Source of the DNA: Chrysomallon squamiferum
Lineage: Eukaryota > Mollusca > Gastropoda > Neomphalida > Peltospiridae
Direction of reading: 5' to 3'
DNA: 64,000 bases
NCBI GenBank assembly: GCA_012295275.1
Contig: CM022672.1
Location: forward strand, 14,129,995-14,193,994
Part shown: piece by piece, positions 36,166 through 49,799 of the stretch
Layout: the number at the start of each line of letters is the position of its first letter
How positions within the stretch are numbered: position 1 is the stretch's first letter
Translations under genes and position numbers: made by a program
Notes under the pieces: generated by a model
What the model was told of the DNA's origin: nothing
Database searches by the model: none
What the model saw: only the letters and a program-made list of their open reading frames with translations

Positions 36166-37492
36166 ACATGTCTAATTATATATAGACATAACATTATAGA
36201 GACGTGTCTAATTATATATAGACATAATATTATTACAGAAATGTTTCTAATTATACAGAAACATAACATTATTACAGAGATGTTTCTAATTATACAGAAA
36301 CATAATATTATTACAGAGATGTGTCTAATTATACAGAAACATAACATTATTACAGAGATGTTTCTAATTATACAGAAACATAACATTATTACAGAGATGT
36401 TTCTAATTATACAGAAACATAATATTATTACAGAGATGTGTCTAATTATACAGAAACATAACATTATTACAGAGATGTTTCTAATTATACAGAAACATAA
36501 GAATATTACAGAGATGTGTCTAATTATACAGAAACATAACATTATTACAGAGATGTTTCTAATTATACAGAAACATAACATTATTACAGAGATGTGTCTA
36601 ATTATACAGAGACATAACATTATTACAGAGATGTGTCTGTTTATACAGAAACATAACATTATTACAGAGATGTTTCTAATTATACAGAAACATAACATTA
36701 TTACAGAGATGTTTCTAATTATACAGAAACGTAACATTATTACAGAGATGTGTCTAATTATACAGAAACATAACATTATTACAGAGATGTGTCTAATTAT
36801 ACAGAAACGTAATATTATTATAGATGTGACTAATTATACAGAAACATAACATTATTACAGAGATGTTTCTAATTATACAGAAACGTAACATTATTACAGA
36901 GATGTGTCTAATTATACAGAAACATAACATTATTACAGAGATGTTTCTAATTATACAGAAACATAAGAATATTACAGAGATGTGTCTAATTATACAGAAA
37001 CATAACATTATTACAGAGATGTTTCTAATTATACAGAAACATAACATTATTACAGAGATGTGTCTAATTATACAGAGACATAACATTATTACAGAGATGT
37101 GTCTAATTATACAGAAACATAACATTATTACAGAGATGTTTCTAATTATACAGAAACATAACATTATTACAGAGATGTTTCTAATTATACAGAAACGTAA
37201 CATTATTACAGAGATGTGTCTAATTATACAGAAACATAACATTATTACAGAGATGTGTCTAATTATACAGAAACGTAATATTATTACAGAGATGTGTCTA
37301 ATTATACAGAAACATAACATTATTACAGATGTGACTAATTATATAGACACATAACATTATTACAGAGATGTGTCTAATTATACAGAAACATAACATTATT
37401 ACAGAGATGTGTCTAATTATACAGAAACATAACATTATTACAGAGATGAGTCTAATTATACAGAAACATAACATTATTACAGAGATGTTTCT
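36166..37492. repeat. 39-bp minisatellite with higher-order repeat
   Basis: About 34 tandem units with consensus length 39 bp (core CATTATTACAGAGATG, then TCTAATTATACAG). Units differ mainly by TTT/TGT and by ATAA/GTAA. Two 37-bp units (missing GA) occur once each per higher-order block. Landmark variants (AAGAATATTACAG at 36,501 and 36,967) are 466 bp apart, equal to 11 x 39 + 37, showing duplication of a 12-unit block. Because 39 is a multiple of 3, both strands are open for hundreds of codons. The repeated peptide (HNIITEMFLIIQK-like) shows no sign of selection and is not called a gene. Confidence 0.97.
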
Positions 37493-37515
37493 ACTTCAGC
37501 GACACTCATAAAACC

Positions 37516-38492
37516 TATTCTAGGACAGCTGGCCCAGGACAATTGCCCCCTGGACAACATATTTGTTTCTTCCAATAATGATTTTCAAGCATAAGGACAT
37601 AGCTGCATGTATAAGGACAAGTTATTTAATACTTCAAAAAATAATACACAACATATAAAATGAAATCCAGAGTAGTAGTCTGTCCATAGTTCTCTAGTAA
37701 AAAGCTTTGTACAACAACAGTTCATTCACACGTACCGTTTCAACTATAACCATGCATACTAAGGCACTTCTTACAAGAGTTCACTGACATTTTTCAGTGC
37801 TCACACTTTTATGTTGCGTGCTATTCCTCTCAAATAGTCCAAGACGTGTCGGTTTTCACGCTGTTTGACCAGTCTCAACAAACGCGATCAAACTTCTTGG
37901 TATTTTTGACGAAGTGGTTGAGGTGCTTCCCCGCCAATCTTCTGGCTTATTTCCAGTTCATTAGTGCTTGTCCACGCTTTAAAACGTCTATAAACTTCCA
38001 GATGTTCAGATGGTAGGCGCCGATGTTTGATTGGAAGCGATGGTGTCACCCTTCCACGAAGTTGTTAGTCCGCGGCAAATTCTTTTCCAACCGCTGGTGC
38101 ATATTCCATAGTTTTCGAAGGCAAGTTCTGGATGACCACATTCTGACCATGTTAATAGAATATAATATTTTTTCTACAACGGCATGACCTTATATACTGT
38201 TTTATTCATCTCAGTTATAGCTCACTTGCCAAATCAAAGGAATCTTTAGCATTTAATTAGCCTGAATCTAGTTAGCTTTGATGTTAGATGTTATTTTGTA
38301 AGATGTTTCAGCAGATCAAAGTAATCCAAATGCCTTTACTCACGTTTAATGTAACACTTTGACTAATGCATTGGAATGTTGCTTAAAAATCATTCTGAAT
38401 GGTGTATCTGATGAAAAATGGGGGGGGGTGGCAGTTGTCCAGGCGGAAATAGTCCTTGGGGGCAGTTGTCCAGCGTCAGTTGTCTTGACACC
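37516..38492 (-). mobile_element. MULE-type DNA transposon relic with 9-bp target duplication
   Basis: The element is flanked by CATAAAACC at 37507-37515 and 38493-38501. Its ends are degenerate inverted repeats of about 35 bp sharing GGACAATTGCCCCC / GGACAACTGCCCCC. The minus strand between about 37,780 and 38,080 reads as the C-terminal part of a MULE transposase: RTNNFVEG, FQSNIGAYHLNIWKFIDVLKR, then KNTKKFDR and WTIEE-like remnants with stops. The catalytic core is not visible, so the copy is internally deleted and dead. A 9-bp duplication is the usual size for this superfamily. Confidence 0.8.
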
Positions 38493-38501
38493 CATAAAAC
38501 C

Positions 38502-40114
38502 ATCTTCCATAAAACAAAAGAAGATACTTCTGTTTGTTTGTCAGTTGCTGCTATTGTATTTTTTGTTGTTGTTGTTAACTACTGTATGGTAGGTACAGAC
38601 AGCAAAAATTTGGTCGTAGAACAATATATGTCATTTATCGTATGTTATAGATTAAAATTGCTTAATAACTTTCTCCAGCTTTTCCGTAAAAAAACCCCAT
38701 AATAAATAAATAAATAAAATTACGAAACACAGCTTTTATAAAATCCTGATTTTACAAGCTCATATCTTTTACAAATTTATACAGAAAAGCATGAAACTGC
38801 ACAGATTTCAAGCATTTAACAAATAGATACTGTTTAGGTGTTTTTTTTCCAGATTCATCCCTTGCTCAAAATGTGTTCTTCAGTCCAAACACTGGACTGC
38901 ATTTTGAGTCAGTACTTTAAAATACAATGCCTAATCTTAATCCTATCATATAAATAATTAATATAGTGATATTTGGTAACTATAAATAACATGAAAAAAA
39001 AAATAATAACATTTCATTGTTAACTGTTAGTATATATTTATTCAGAAATGTCCTTTTTTATTTATTATATATTACTTATATCTCAGGATCAAGACCGCCT
39101 TTTTAACTGAAATCACAAATAGAACCATTTTTACAGACACATATGTAAACTTTATTAATATAAATCGTACGCATTTGAGGTTCTATATATATGTGTGTGT
39201 GTATATATATATATATTATTATATCTGAATAAATCACTATCTATATACATCTACATACAAACACAGATGTAAGTAAGAATATGTTTGAATGTATTACGAT
39301 AGTACCTATGTATGTGTGTTATATGTCGATTATGTATGTATGTATCTAAATATGAGTGTGTGTGTGACCGAGAGAAAAGCTACGTGAAGGAATAAACTTA
39401 CAACTCTGTAACAGATCCTAGGATGGCAGTCGTTTTTTTTTTTTCGTTTAGTGAGGCCTTCAACTTATTTTTAATGAACAGCTGTAATTATATAACTGTA
39501 ACTGAGAAGTATGCAAATAAATTGAAAGTAAATTCACTGCCTCCATACAACGGGCTACTCTTCAACGATCAGTCAACTGATAATTAGCAGAGGATAGTTT
39601 TATATGGACTTGCCATAAACAGCAATCGGCGTTTCAGTCTTTTTTGTCAGCTTCTCATCTGGGGCAGGAATCAAAGTTTTCAAATGGAGAGCCCTGGTGC
39701 CTCACTCCATCTCGGTTGATCAAGGCGTGGACGTTTGACCCCACCCTACCCTACTTTCTTACCTAGCCAACACTCAGTGATGGCATATACTGTAATAATT
39801 ATTTGCGGGAAGACGCCTGTTAAATACGTGTAAAATACATGCCTGCTTGTAGCTGAAAAAATCAGTAATCCATCTCCTGTCCGTAAACCTTTGCACAGTG
39901 CATGGTTAACTAAAATATTCATTTTACCCATCCTCTTGAACATTCGTTTCTGACAGAAATTTCCATAATTATATGTTCATTTGAATCTGGTAGACGTCTC
40001 ACGTCTGAATAAATTTATTCAATATCAGCAAAATAATGAAACGTCCTTGTTAAACTAAAACTAGTAAACTATTATAATACTTTTATAATAATTAACAACC
40101 AATAATGTTGTTTT

Positions 40115-40192
<78 letters not shown>

Positions 40193-41415
40193 TATTTCAT
40201 AAAAGTAGTAATAGTTTTGACCGACAGGCCGAATATTTGTGTCTGTTTCAAATCTATAGCTCTCTGAATTCACCTAAGACGTGGCTGTATGTGTCAGTGA
40301 TATATTAAGTCTCTATTTTTAATATGTGGCACGACTGCTTTATATCTTCTTGTGTTTGTAAAGGTGCATATCAAAAAATCCCTCCTGCTAATCGCTAAAG
40401 AGTGGTTCATGCTACGGCGGTAGTGTGTGATTTTTTTTTTCTCAATTTTTGAACAGTTCTTAACGTTGTTTAATAAAATGCCTGCCTTAACTACTGTGTT
40501 GAATATCCAAAATCCAGCTCATTAGTACATTAACTATATATATACGTATATGTATTTACAAGCCACGTGTTACATTACATAACTGAAATTCCGGAATTTG
40601 CGACACTAAAGAAAGTTGGCGTTATTTATAATTAATTATGTGACTTGTTATTTATAATTAATTATACGTATTGATTATAGGCGATTTCAACGTTAACGTG
40701 TGCGCGCTGTTAACATAAGTTGCGTATGCAGTGGCTTTACAAACCTACTGAATATTATACAGTGAAATATAATCAAGAAATATAATCTAAAGATAAAAAT
40801 AAATTACCCCAATCATTAACAGTTGTGCTTAAACCACCGTTTTCCAAGACGACTGTCATTTAACACACAAATCGTTATTTTAATGTCGTTCGGCTTTATT
40901 TTCTATGAATGGGATACGTTTGTATTAAAAATGTTCACAGAATTTCTAAATGGCGACCATAACTGAGAAATCTATTTTCTGAGATTGTAATGTCATTTCA
41001 ATAATATAGATAATGTTCAACAAATTAACACAAAAATGTGTATTTACCATAAAAATCGACACGTTTTGATAAATTTTATATATTCTGAATTTTAATGAAA
41101 CGCAAGTCTCATTCCCGCTTACGTGTGTTTTATTTTTCTCGTTGTTTTATACATAGATTATTTTAACTAAGTTTCGTTGAGCACGGGACGTGTAAACGCA
41201 CGTTTTCCGCGTGCAGCATTGGACAGCATCTTATACCCGTCAGCATTTTATAACTGGTAAATACAATTTTGTTTAATATAACTTTTTATTCATACGCTTG
41301 GCTTGACATGTATATTATTCCTGTTATATACATTACGCACACACACACACACACACGCACGCACGCACGCACACACACACACACACACAGTCACACATAC
41401 AGATACATACATATA
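38502..41415. other. Region without a recognised gene
   Basis: It contains a (GA)n run at 40,117-40,191, a CA run at 41,337-41,388, small AT-rich repeats (40,625-40,670 with duplicated TTATTTATAATTAATTA) and otherwise unique AT-rich sequence. Nothing translates into a known domain. Confidence 0.5.
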
Positions 41416-42754
41416 GGGTAAGGTGGAGTAATTCTGGCCCCCTTTTCCGTTCAACCTCACCTACAGTTTCACAGACAAGAAGGAAACAACAAAATGGAGT
41501 GAATAATGTGTAGTTTATCTACTTCTGCTTCAAAATACACAAACACTGTATGCATAGTGCTTATACTTTTGATATGGGAAACAGGTAAACAATTGTTGTC
41601 AGGGGCCAGATCTGTCCCGATGATTTGGGGTAAATCTGGCCCGCACATTCATGATGTATTTTGGTCCTCAAATGTGTACTGATTATTGCTATGTAATCAT
41701 TGTTTACTACTAATAATAATTAGTCCTAGTCATAATACAGGTCAGATTCAAAACTTCAATAAACTAAACTCCTTGACAACTATGACACAAGAATACAATG
41801 TCCTTCAAGTCTGCACCAACTGGGATTTCGAGGTTTGCGCAAGTATCAAGACAATAGCAATTTGAGCATCCGTCACATCCTATGAACTCGTCAGAATTCA
41901 TTCCATCATCAACTCTGCCACTGAATTCATATTTTTCTTCTACATCTACTACATCTATGTCTTCTAGTTTAGGCTCGTCACCATAAACGTTTTCTTTGAC
42001 TGCATCCACCAGTTCTGCTGTAACATTGAAACTGAAGTGCCGTTTTGACTTTGGTATTTTCTTGTTGGTTTTGGGGTTTTTTGTTTTTATAATTTTGCCT
42101 CTCTCACCTTTGCTTTCTTTGCCTTTTCTTCCTTCTTCCTCTTCTTCTCTGCCAACTCTTCTTCATACCTCGTGACAATTTCTTCTTCTGTCAGTGCCTC
42201 AGCATACCTCATCCTTTTGATTTTATTTGAAGTCTGACGACGTGCCTCACCAGATGGACCGTGGACTTTCATTTGTTTCAAAAAACTTAAATAAAACTCG
42301 GAATGGACTACACCAATGCCAAAACCATTGATTTCACCACCAAATATGGGGGGCCAGAATTGTCCCAAGTGGTGGAGTAAAATAAAACACATATTTGTTT
42401 CCTAATTACCACATATTAATCAAGTTTCTTCTGCTGAACTTAATAACTGATTATATGTTTACCTGCTATAACTTAACACTGAGCTGATGTCTATAGGACT
42501 AAAAAAAATAACACTCACTTTTGAAACCTCAAAATGACTTTTTTTTACAACCTCGTTTTTATTACTTTCATGGCCAATATACGTCACGTGTAAATGGCTG
42601 ATTACCTACATCCTTTGTTCTAATGTGTGATAGGAAGGTTTTATTTATATCAACAAACATCCAGAAACCTGGACAGAGCAGTATAGCAGCTGCAGGTCAT
42701 AATATACCTCGGGGGACAGAATTGCCCCGGGGCCAGAAATATCCCACCTTACCC
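41416..42754 (-). mobile_element. Pogo-like (Tc1/mariner superfamily) transposon relic with PHD-like C terminus
   Basis: The ends are inverted repeats starting GGGTAAGGTGG and continuing to TTCTGGCCCC on both sides, flanked by TA. The minus strand from about 42,392 to 41,764 is the C-terminal part of a transposase. It has GGEINGFGIGVVHSEFYLSF, a basic Lys/Glu-rich stretch (EELAEKKRKKEEKAKK), KSKRHFSFNVTAELVDAVKENV after one frameshift near 42,090, an acidic stretch, then a Cys-rich finger GCDGCSNCYCLDTCANL ... FLCHSC. This order is that of pogo/Tigger-type transposases ending in a PHD-like finger. The DDE catalytic part is deleted. The motif GGGCCAGA is repeated near both ends and internally. 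Confidence 0.7.
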
Positions 42755-42915
42755 TATACATACATATATACACACATACGTATACACATAACATAGAACT
42801 ATGCATTCACATATACACAGAAATACAGACATGCATATATACATACATATATAAATATAAATGCATACATACACATATATATACAAACACCCATAGCCTA
42901 CACTATATGCGCGCG

Positions 42916-42964
<49 letters not shown>

Positions 42965-43502
42965 TAAATAATAAAGGAGAAGGAGAGAGAGAGACAAAGA
43001 AAGAAAGGTAAATAAATAAGCAAATAATAAATGAATAAAGCAGAGCGCTTAACTACAAACGGCCGATAGCCAATACAATTTATTAAAGGAAATGCTCTAT
43101 TTTTATCGAAAAACATAATGATACCCATTCATAGACGAACGCCCATCTGAATATTGCAGCCGGGCTGTTTATTTGTTACTGTGTAGAGCGATATTACTTT
43201 ATTTATCTTGAAAATAACAACGATATTGTATACGTCGCCCAAATGTGAGGAAGTGAAGCGATGACAGAGCGAATACTCTTTGTCTGTAAGTTAACCAGTT
43301 AGGTGAGTTGGGCAGTCAACAGACTGTCATCAAGGTTAATGAAAATCAGTGATGTCGCTGAACAGGTGAGAGAAGCAGGTAAAACGAGGTAAAAACCAGG
43401 TAAGACGAGCAACCGACGAAGAAAAAGAAAAACTTTTGTAAGAGCTTTGTAACAGTTACTGCAAGCAACCGAAAAGGTATGTCGTAAAGCGCTTTTTCCA
43501 TT

Positions 43503-43543
<41 letters not shown>

Positions 43544-43608
43544 CTTTCCTCTTTTGGACTTTCATTTGTAGTTTTATTATTATCAACCTCATCATCATTA
43601 ACAACATC

Positions 43609-43673
<65 letters not shown>

Positions 43674-43897
43674 CTCTTTCTCTGCCTTCTCTCTCCACAC
43701 AAGTCTTTCCTTCCCATCTGTAATCGGGGTGAGGAATCTTTTCATTACGGGTTTCCTCCTGTTATCTTGTTATCTTTTATTTTTGTACCTAGCTCTTTTT
43801 TTTTCTTCTTTTTTGTTTTTTTTATTATTATTTTTTTTTCCTGGTTTTCCTTTCAACGATATATTTTGATTTTAATTCTCTAACTGAATTTCTGCCT

Positions 43898-44001
<104 letters not shown>

Positions 44002-44754
44002 AGAAAACGGCATTATTTGAAATATTATACTTAAAATTGTTTTATATCTTTCTTTCCTTAATTTTTTTTCACATCTTATTATTTATATCATATTTGAATG
44101 TTTTTAAGAACTATATTCATTTTAAATATATAACGACACACACATATATATGTATATGTATGTAACTACATATATATGACTGTGTGTGTATATATCTACA
44201 GATAGATAGATAGATACAGAAGATAGATAAATAGATAGATAGATAGAAAATAGACAGATATAGATATATGTATCTATGTATTTAATTACATTCACTTTGT
44301 GTGTGTGTGTGTGTGTGTGTGTTTTTTATACGAAAGACGACAGTGAAATGGGTCATACACCGGTGCACATATTATACAGATAGTGCCCGACTTGCGTAGA
44401 CACGTGTGTATGCGAAACGTTATTTAAATCAAAATTTACGCTTCTCGGTGCAAGCCCCAGAATAACTAGTACGTCTCAAATACATAACAGTATTAATTAA
44501 TATTAAAAATAAGCCAGGAAATGAATAAGCATGAATCTAATTACGCAGAAGGTGAATATATCGCGGAGTATGCGTGTATATGCGATTAATCTTATTAAAT
44601 AAACTGCACTGTGAAAAAGTTGTCCTGCAAAAAAATAAAATGACTCGTTTCTTCGTGGTGGTTTGCCGTTATTTAGATCGTCCAAGTTTCAAATTTCTTT
44701 TGAGAAATATAATGAGAAACACCTTACGTAAAATGTTACGGTGTCTATTGGGTT

Positions 44755-44813
<59 letters not shown>

Positions 44814-45107
44814 ATAAATATGTATGTAGGCATTTGTATTTATTTGTTCGTTAATATTTGTGTATGTTATTATGTACATATACATAAACTGGAAGGAGTT
44901 TAAAAAAATAAATAAATAAATTAATTAATTAATTAATTAATATTTAAGAAATAGAACTGGATTAATATTTGTAAATTAATCCCATGCTAGAAACCGAAGT
45001 GAACTGAAAAGTTTAAACAATTCATTTGTTCAGAAAACCATATTATCGTTGTTACATATTTTTTATTTTGAACTTAAGAACACGACACATGTATGTATCT
45101 GTGTATA

Positions 45108-45140
<33 letters not shown>

Positions 45141-46822
45141 GCATAACAGGCTGGCAGCCAAGGCTTTCATACACGCACACAATAGTTCGAGGACTTTTGA
45201 ACACATTATACTGTTAATCCGTTTGTAATGGCTTGGCGATTTTCACAAACTAAATACAGACTATGTAGCAAGTGCTGCAATCCAGTACCCAGATTCATAA
45301 ACACAAAAATTCAAAAATTCAAAAAATAAAATATTTAAGTGTCTATGTCAGGGCTTCACAGAAACTAGCTGAAATGTAATTCGTAAATGCCTGTTAATAA
45401 TGTTTCATGTTGCCAAGCATTCAGTGCAAGAAAACACTTATCAACTACTTTAAATACTTCAGTTGTTTTCAACAGGATGTTTTGTCACTGAGGAAAATAT
45501 TATATTTAATGCAGCCATATATACAGTGGGGATGAATACTGTGGTAAATGCTTTTGCTTTCAGAATAAAAAGCTGAAAATCAATATGTCGCAAAATGAAA
45601 ATTCATTCATCACGGAAAAGTATGAAGAATTTAAACACACGGCGCAATAAGACTGCAAAACGAAAAAAGAAAACTAGAGGCTTTTTAAAATACGAGAACC
45701 GTTGATGATTTAAAATGAAAATTTAATTGTACGTGTATATTTGTCAGTGAGTGTGTATCTGTTTCTTTTCATTTTATAACTTGTAGATTATTTAGTAGCT
45801 TGCTGTTGATTTAGACGGAATCCCTATCAAGTTTGGACTTAGCAAGGAACTTTGATTATCTGCTGCTGTTAGAAACGCTTAATAAATGTGACTTAGCAAC
45901 AGCCTAGAGAATTAGAGAGCTGTTTAGCAACTTATCTGTCATATTTTGTTGTTATACAGCTCAGAATGCACACACACTTGGAACGATAATTGTGATATAT
46001 TACTCTCGCTGATTTTAGAACAGCTATCGATTAACGTAATAAGCAAAATCGTAACAAATACATAAAGCACGACTTCTAAGTATTCAGAACATATTTAGAC
46101 TTTTGATTTTCTTTATATCAGCAAAGGTATACTTTAAAGCAATGTATTCGATGTTATAATTTATATGCATGATATACATTTTATGTACATTTATATACAT
46201 TTCTTGTCATGTCTTGTCATTTTATAATCCGTTAAATACCTTGAAAGGAATAACCATATCTTTAAGACGAACTGCATGGGTTCGATTCTTTATTCTGAAA
46301 ACACGATATTTTATTATAGGCAATCGCTATCGACTGAATACCGCCGTTACCACAACGAAATTTACAAGTTATTTTTAATTTAACGGGTAGCAAAGAGAAT
46401 TAATGAACTCGGTGGAGTTTTATGTTATTATGGCTAGAATCTGTACACACCCTGAGTGTTCGTAGTAAAAACAATTAATGTGGGAGAATAGAGTGTATTG
46501 TACTACCTACAGCATGCCCGAACCTGAACACATCTAAGTATATATGAGATACAGAGGCACACACTATTAATACTTAGTGCACTAATTCGATGTACATGAT
46601 GTAAGTAGTTATTTCTTACGTGTCCTGATTCGCACTGCCTTTCTGAAACTACGTAAATGTAAGTACTTGTATGACGTAGTATGTTTAGATTTCAAATAGT
46701 TACCATTTCAGTACAAATTTGTCTTTGTGAATCTGTCTAGATTTGATTTTTAAATATATACTATATTGCTAAATGTTTACATATCCTGCGGAGAGCTGTA
46801 CTTTTCTAAATATATTTATATA

Positions 46823-46857
46823 GATAGATAGATAGATATATATATATATATATATAT

Positions 46858-46947
<90 letters not shown>
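46823..46947. repeat. GATA/TA compound microsatellite
   Basis: GATA units flank a TA run and end in GACA units. The Tyr-Leu-Ser-Ile reading on the minus strand is an artefact. Confidence 0.96.
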
Positions 46948-46950
<3 letters not shown>

Positions 46951-47912
46951 TATAAGTACAGATATTGCTGTGTGCATGTACAGAATCAAAACCAGTAGAA
47001 ATTGTGTAAAGTTTGTCAAAGGCAGTAAAATGAAATGTTTACTAACACACACACACACACACACACACATACCCGATCAAGACAAATCAATCCTTTGTTG
47101 ATCCAAGGTCATGTTACTGTAACTCATTTTAACAAAGCAAAAATCGTGTCGTCGTTTCTCGATATTTCTGTTCGTTATCCGACTTAAAAATAAACTTATC
47201 GTGTGAACACTACTTACAAATCATATCTGTCGACTATCCCAAGTCGGCAGTACATACGATAGTTTGGCTACATTGTAATTCAAGTATTGATTAGACTGAC
47301 CGTTTTATAAAAAATATTTATTTCAGCCATAATAATAATATCGACACATTGAGACAGTTCTTTTCTAGCGTAAAGTCTAAGACCGAAATATATATCGACA
47401 CAAATATAATACCGACTTTACTGTATTGATTCAAGAGACAGAGAGAGACAAAAATCGTTATATGTGTTTAGGGCGGGCCCGGCACAAACAGAATATCGGC
47501 TCATTCAAGTCGACTCAGCAGGATCCGACTGTGTATGTTGTGCGTATGCGTGCTTTCGTGCGCGTGTGTTGTAGATGTGTTTAGATAGAGAGACATAAAT
47601 GTACATACATACATGCACATGTGAGTGTGTATGAACGAATATACATACAAAGGCATATTTTGTTTTAATACAGAAACTTATACAAAATATATATATAGAC
47701 ACATATACACGAATATATATATATATAGACATATATGTACGCCTACAGACCACCTCTCAAAATACAAATTACACATACACAACAGGTTTGCTGAAAAATA
47801 ATTGCATCCTCCATAATTATGATACCTTATTTTCTGAAATACTGTTCTAGCTCTTGAATACACTGTAAATCATTAACGGTATTTACATAAATAATATTTT
47901 CTGTTTCAGGTG

Positions 47913-48689
47913 ATGGGTCTGAAACAGCTTAACGTGATCAGAATGAAATTGCTGTTTATCTGTGTCAGTTGTTTAGTAACGTCGACGATTCTGACGTTTC
48001 TCTACACTCAAACAATTTGTGAGTTCGGCTAGTGTTTATAATAAATAATTGTGTTTTAAACCGAACTGTAGTGAAATTATTAATGAAAGAGTGTGAAGCG
48101 ATTGTGTGTTCGGTAAAATGGAATTGTTGGCGGATGCAGCTATGACAGTTATTGCTTTCCTTAAGTGAGAAAAGCATCTGTTAGAACGTAATTACCGAAA
48201 TCAAACTGGTAGGAAAATGTGTTTTTGAATCTGGCCATTTTAACAAACAGTCTTTGTCTTACAGTCGTCAAAAGAGTATTTTGTGCTGATACGAACAGAC
48301 GCCCTGAGCACTTTTAACTTATTAGTATTGCTACTTTAAACATCGCGAGCAGTATTTGTCGATAATAAAATATGCTAATAATGTAACAAGCTCATGACGG
48401 ATGTTGTCGTTTTACTGTGACGTCATTTTGTTTTACAGAAATATGAAAGAGAATCATTCTTTCAATAACGTGTTGTTGGGGAGGGGTTGGTTTTTTTTTT
48501 AATGTACGATGTGACGTCACGAAACAAAGTAAACTCTCAACTGTTATGCATCCTCGCCAGCTATTTGCATCGTTCTCAGACTCTGTTGTTAACAAAGTCC
48601 TGTGTCAGTGAATAAAGTTATACAGTCACTTATTTTTAAACAATCATCTGTCGTCTACCGATCCTTGAATAATGTATTTTGTGTATTTT

Positions 48690-48756
<67 letters not shown>

Positions 48757-49709
48757 GTTTTTACGTTTTCTTTGAGTATTATACGGTATTTTCTTTCATC
48801 AGGTATTTCAGACCTAAAGAAAATGTCACATTTTGAAAATGAGGTAAAACAGGTAAGTTTTTCGTCTGATTCACGTTTATATAAGCAAGTACTGTCATTA
48901 AACTGTCCTTGCTGTTTAGATTTCAAACAGACAAAAATAGTAATAGTACTGAACAGTATTCTACATCTTTATTGCTTTAGTTTCCGTTATTGGAAACTGA
49001 TTTTACCAATAAAGTTTGTTTATCTGTATGTATTGTATTTATATGTATGTTGTACAGCTATATTATATATATATGTTAGCTATAATAATTATGACAGAAA
49101 AACCCTTCGTAGCAAAGTCCCGTTTGTGTTGTGGTTTGGGGAGAGGGTTGGGGGGAGCTTTTTGGTGATCTTGTGTCGATCTTTCGCTTTGTAAGAGAGT
49201 GGTAGTAGCAGCAGCAGTAGTAGTAGTAGTAGTAGTAGTAGTAATAAACAATTGGCTTGTTTTCAGATAAGCACATCTGCAGTATCCATACCTAATCCTA
49301 CTTTGTTAGCCGGAAAACAGCGTGGATATAAAGGTAATTATCAAGTTTAATTATTTTAATAACCAGTTAATTATTTTAATGCATATGTATACGTACATAA
49401 ACAGACATACACAGGTACATACATACATACATACATATATATACACAAACACAAGAACACGCACATACATACATACATACATACATACATGTATGCCTAC
49501 TACGATGGAATTTGTTTAATGAAATATATTTTATGTGAATGTGCATGGTTTAATTATACTGGAAACAATATATTACAAGCTGCTTTATGACCATGACAGG
49601 GTATGGGAACATAACATTCAAATTTTAAATGATATCGTTTTAATTCATTCTAAATGGATACTTTGAACAAAAATAAGATGTCAGTTATGTAAATAAGTAC
49701 AGTAATTCA

Positions 49710-49799
<90 letters not shown>

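Noticed and set aside
36097-37354. Long open frames of 250, 215, 175 and 163 codons
   Set aside because: They are by-products of a 39-bp tandem repeat, open on both strands at once. The repeated peptide has no start context, domain or codon bias.
36166-37492. CRISPR-like array
   Set aside because: Units are contiguous with no unique spacers, and the genome is eukaryotic. It is a minisatellite.
43299-43745. 148-codon minus-strand ORF with poly-Ile and poly-Lys
   Set aside because: It spans an ATT microsatellite and a T-tract, with no domain.
46240-46310. tRNA gene or SINE, because of a GGGTTCGATTCT B-box-like string
   Set aside because: No A-box at a suitable distance, no cloverleaf that I could fold and no poly-A tail.
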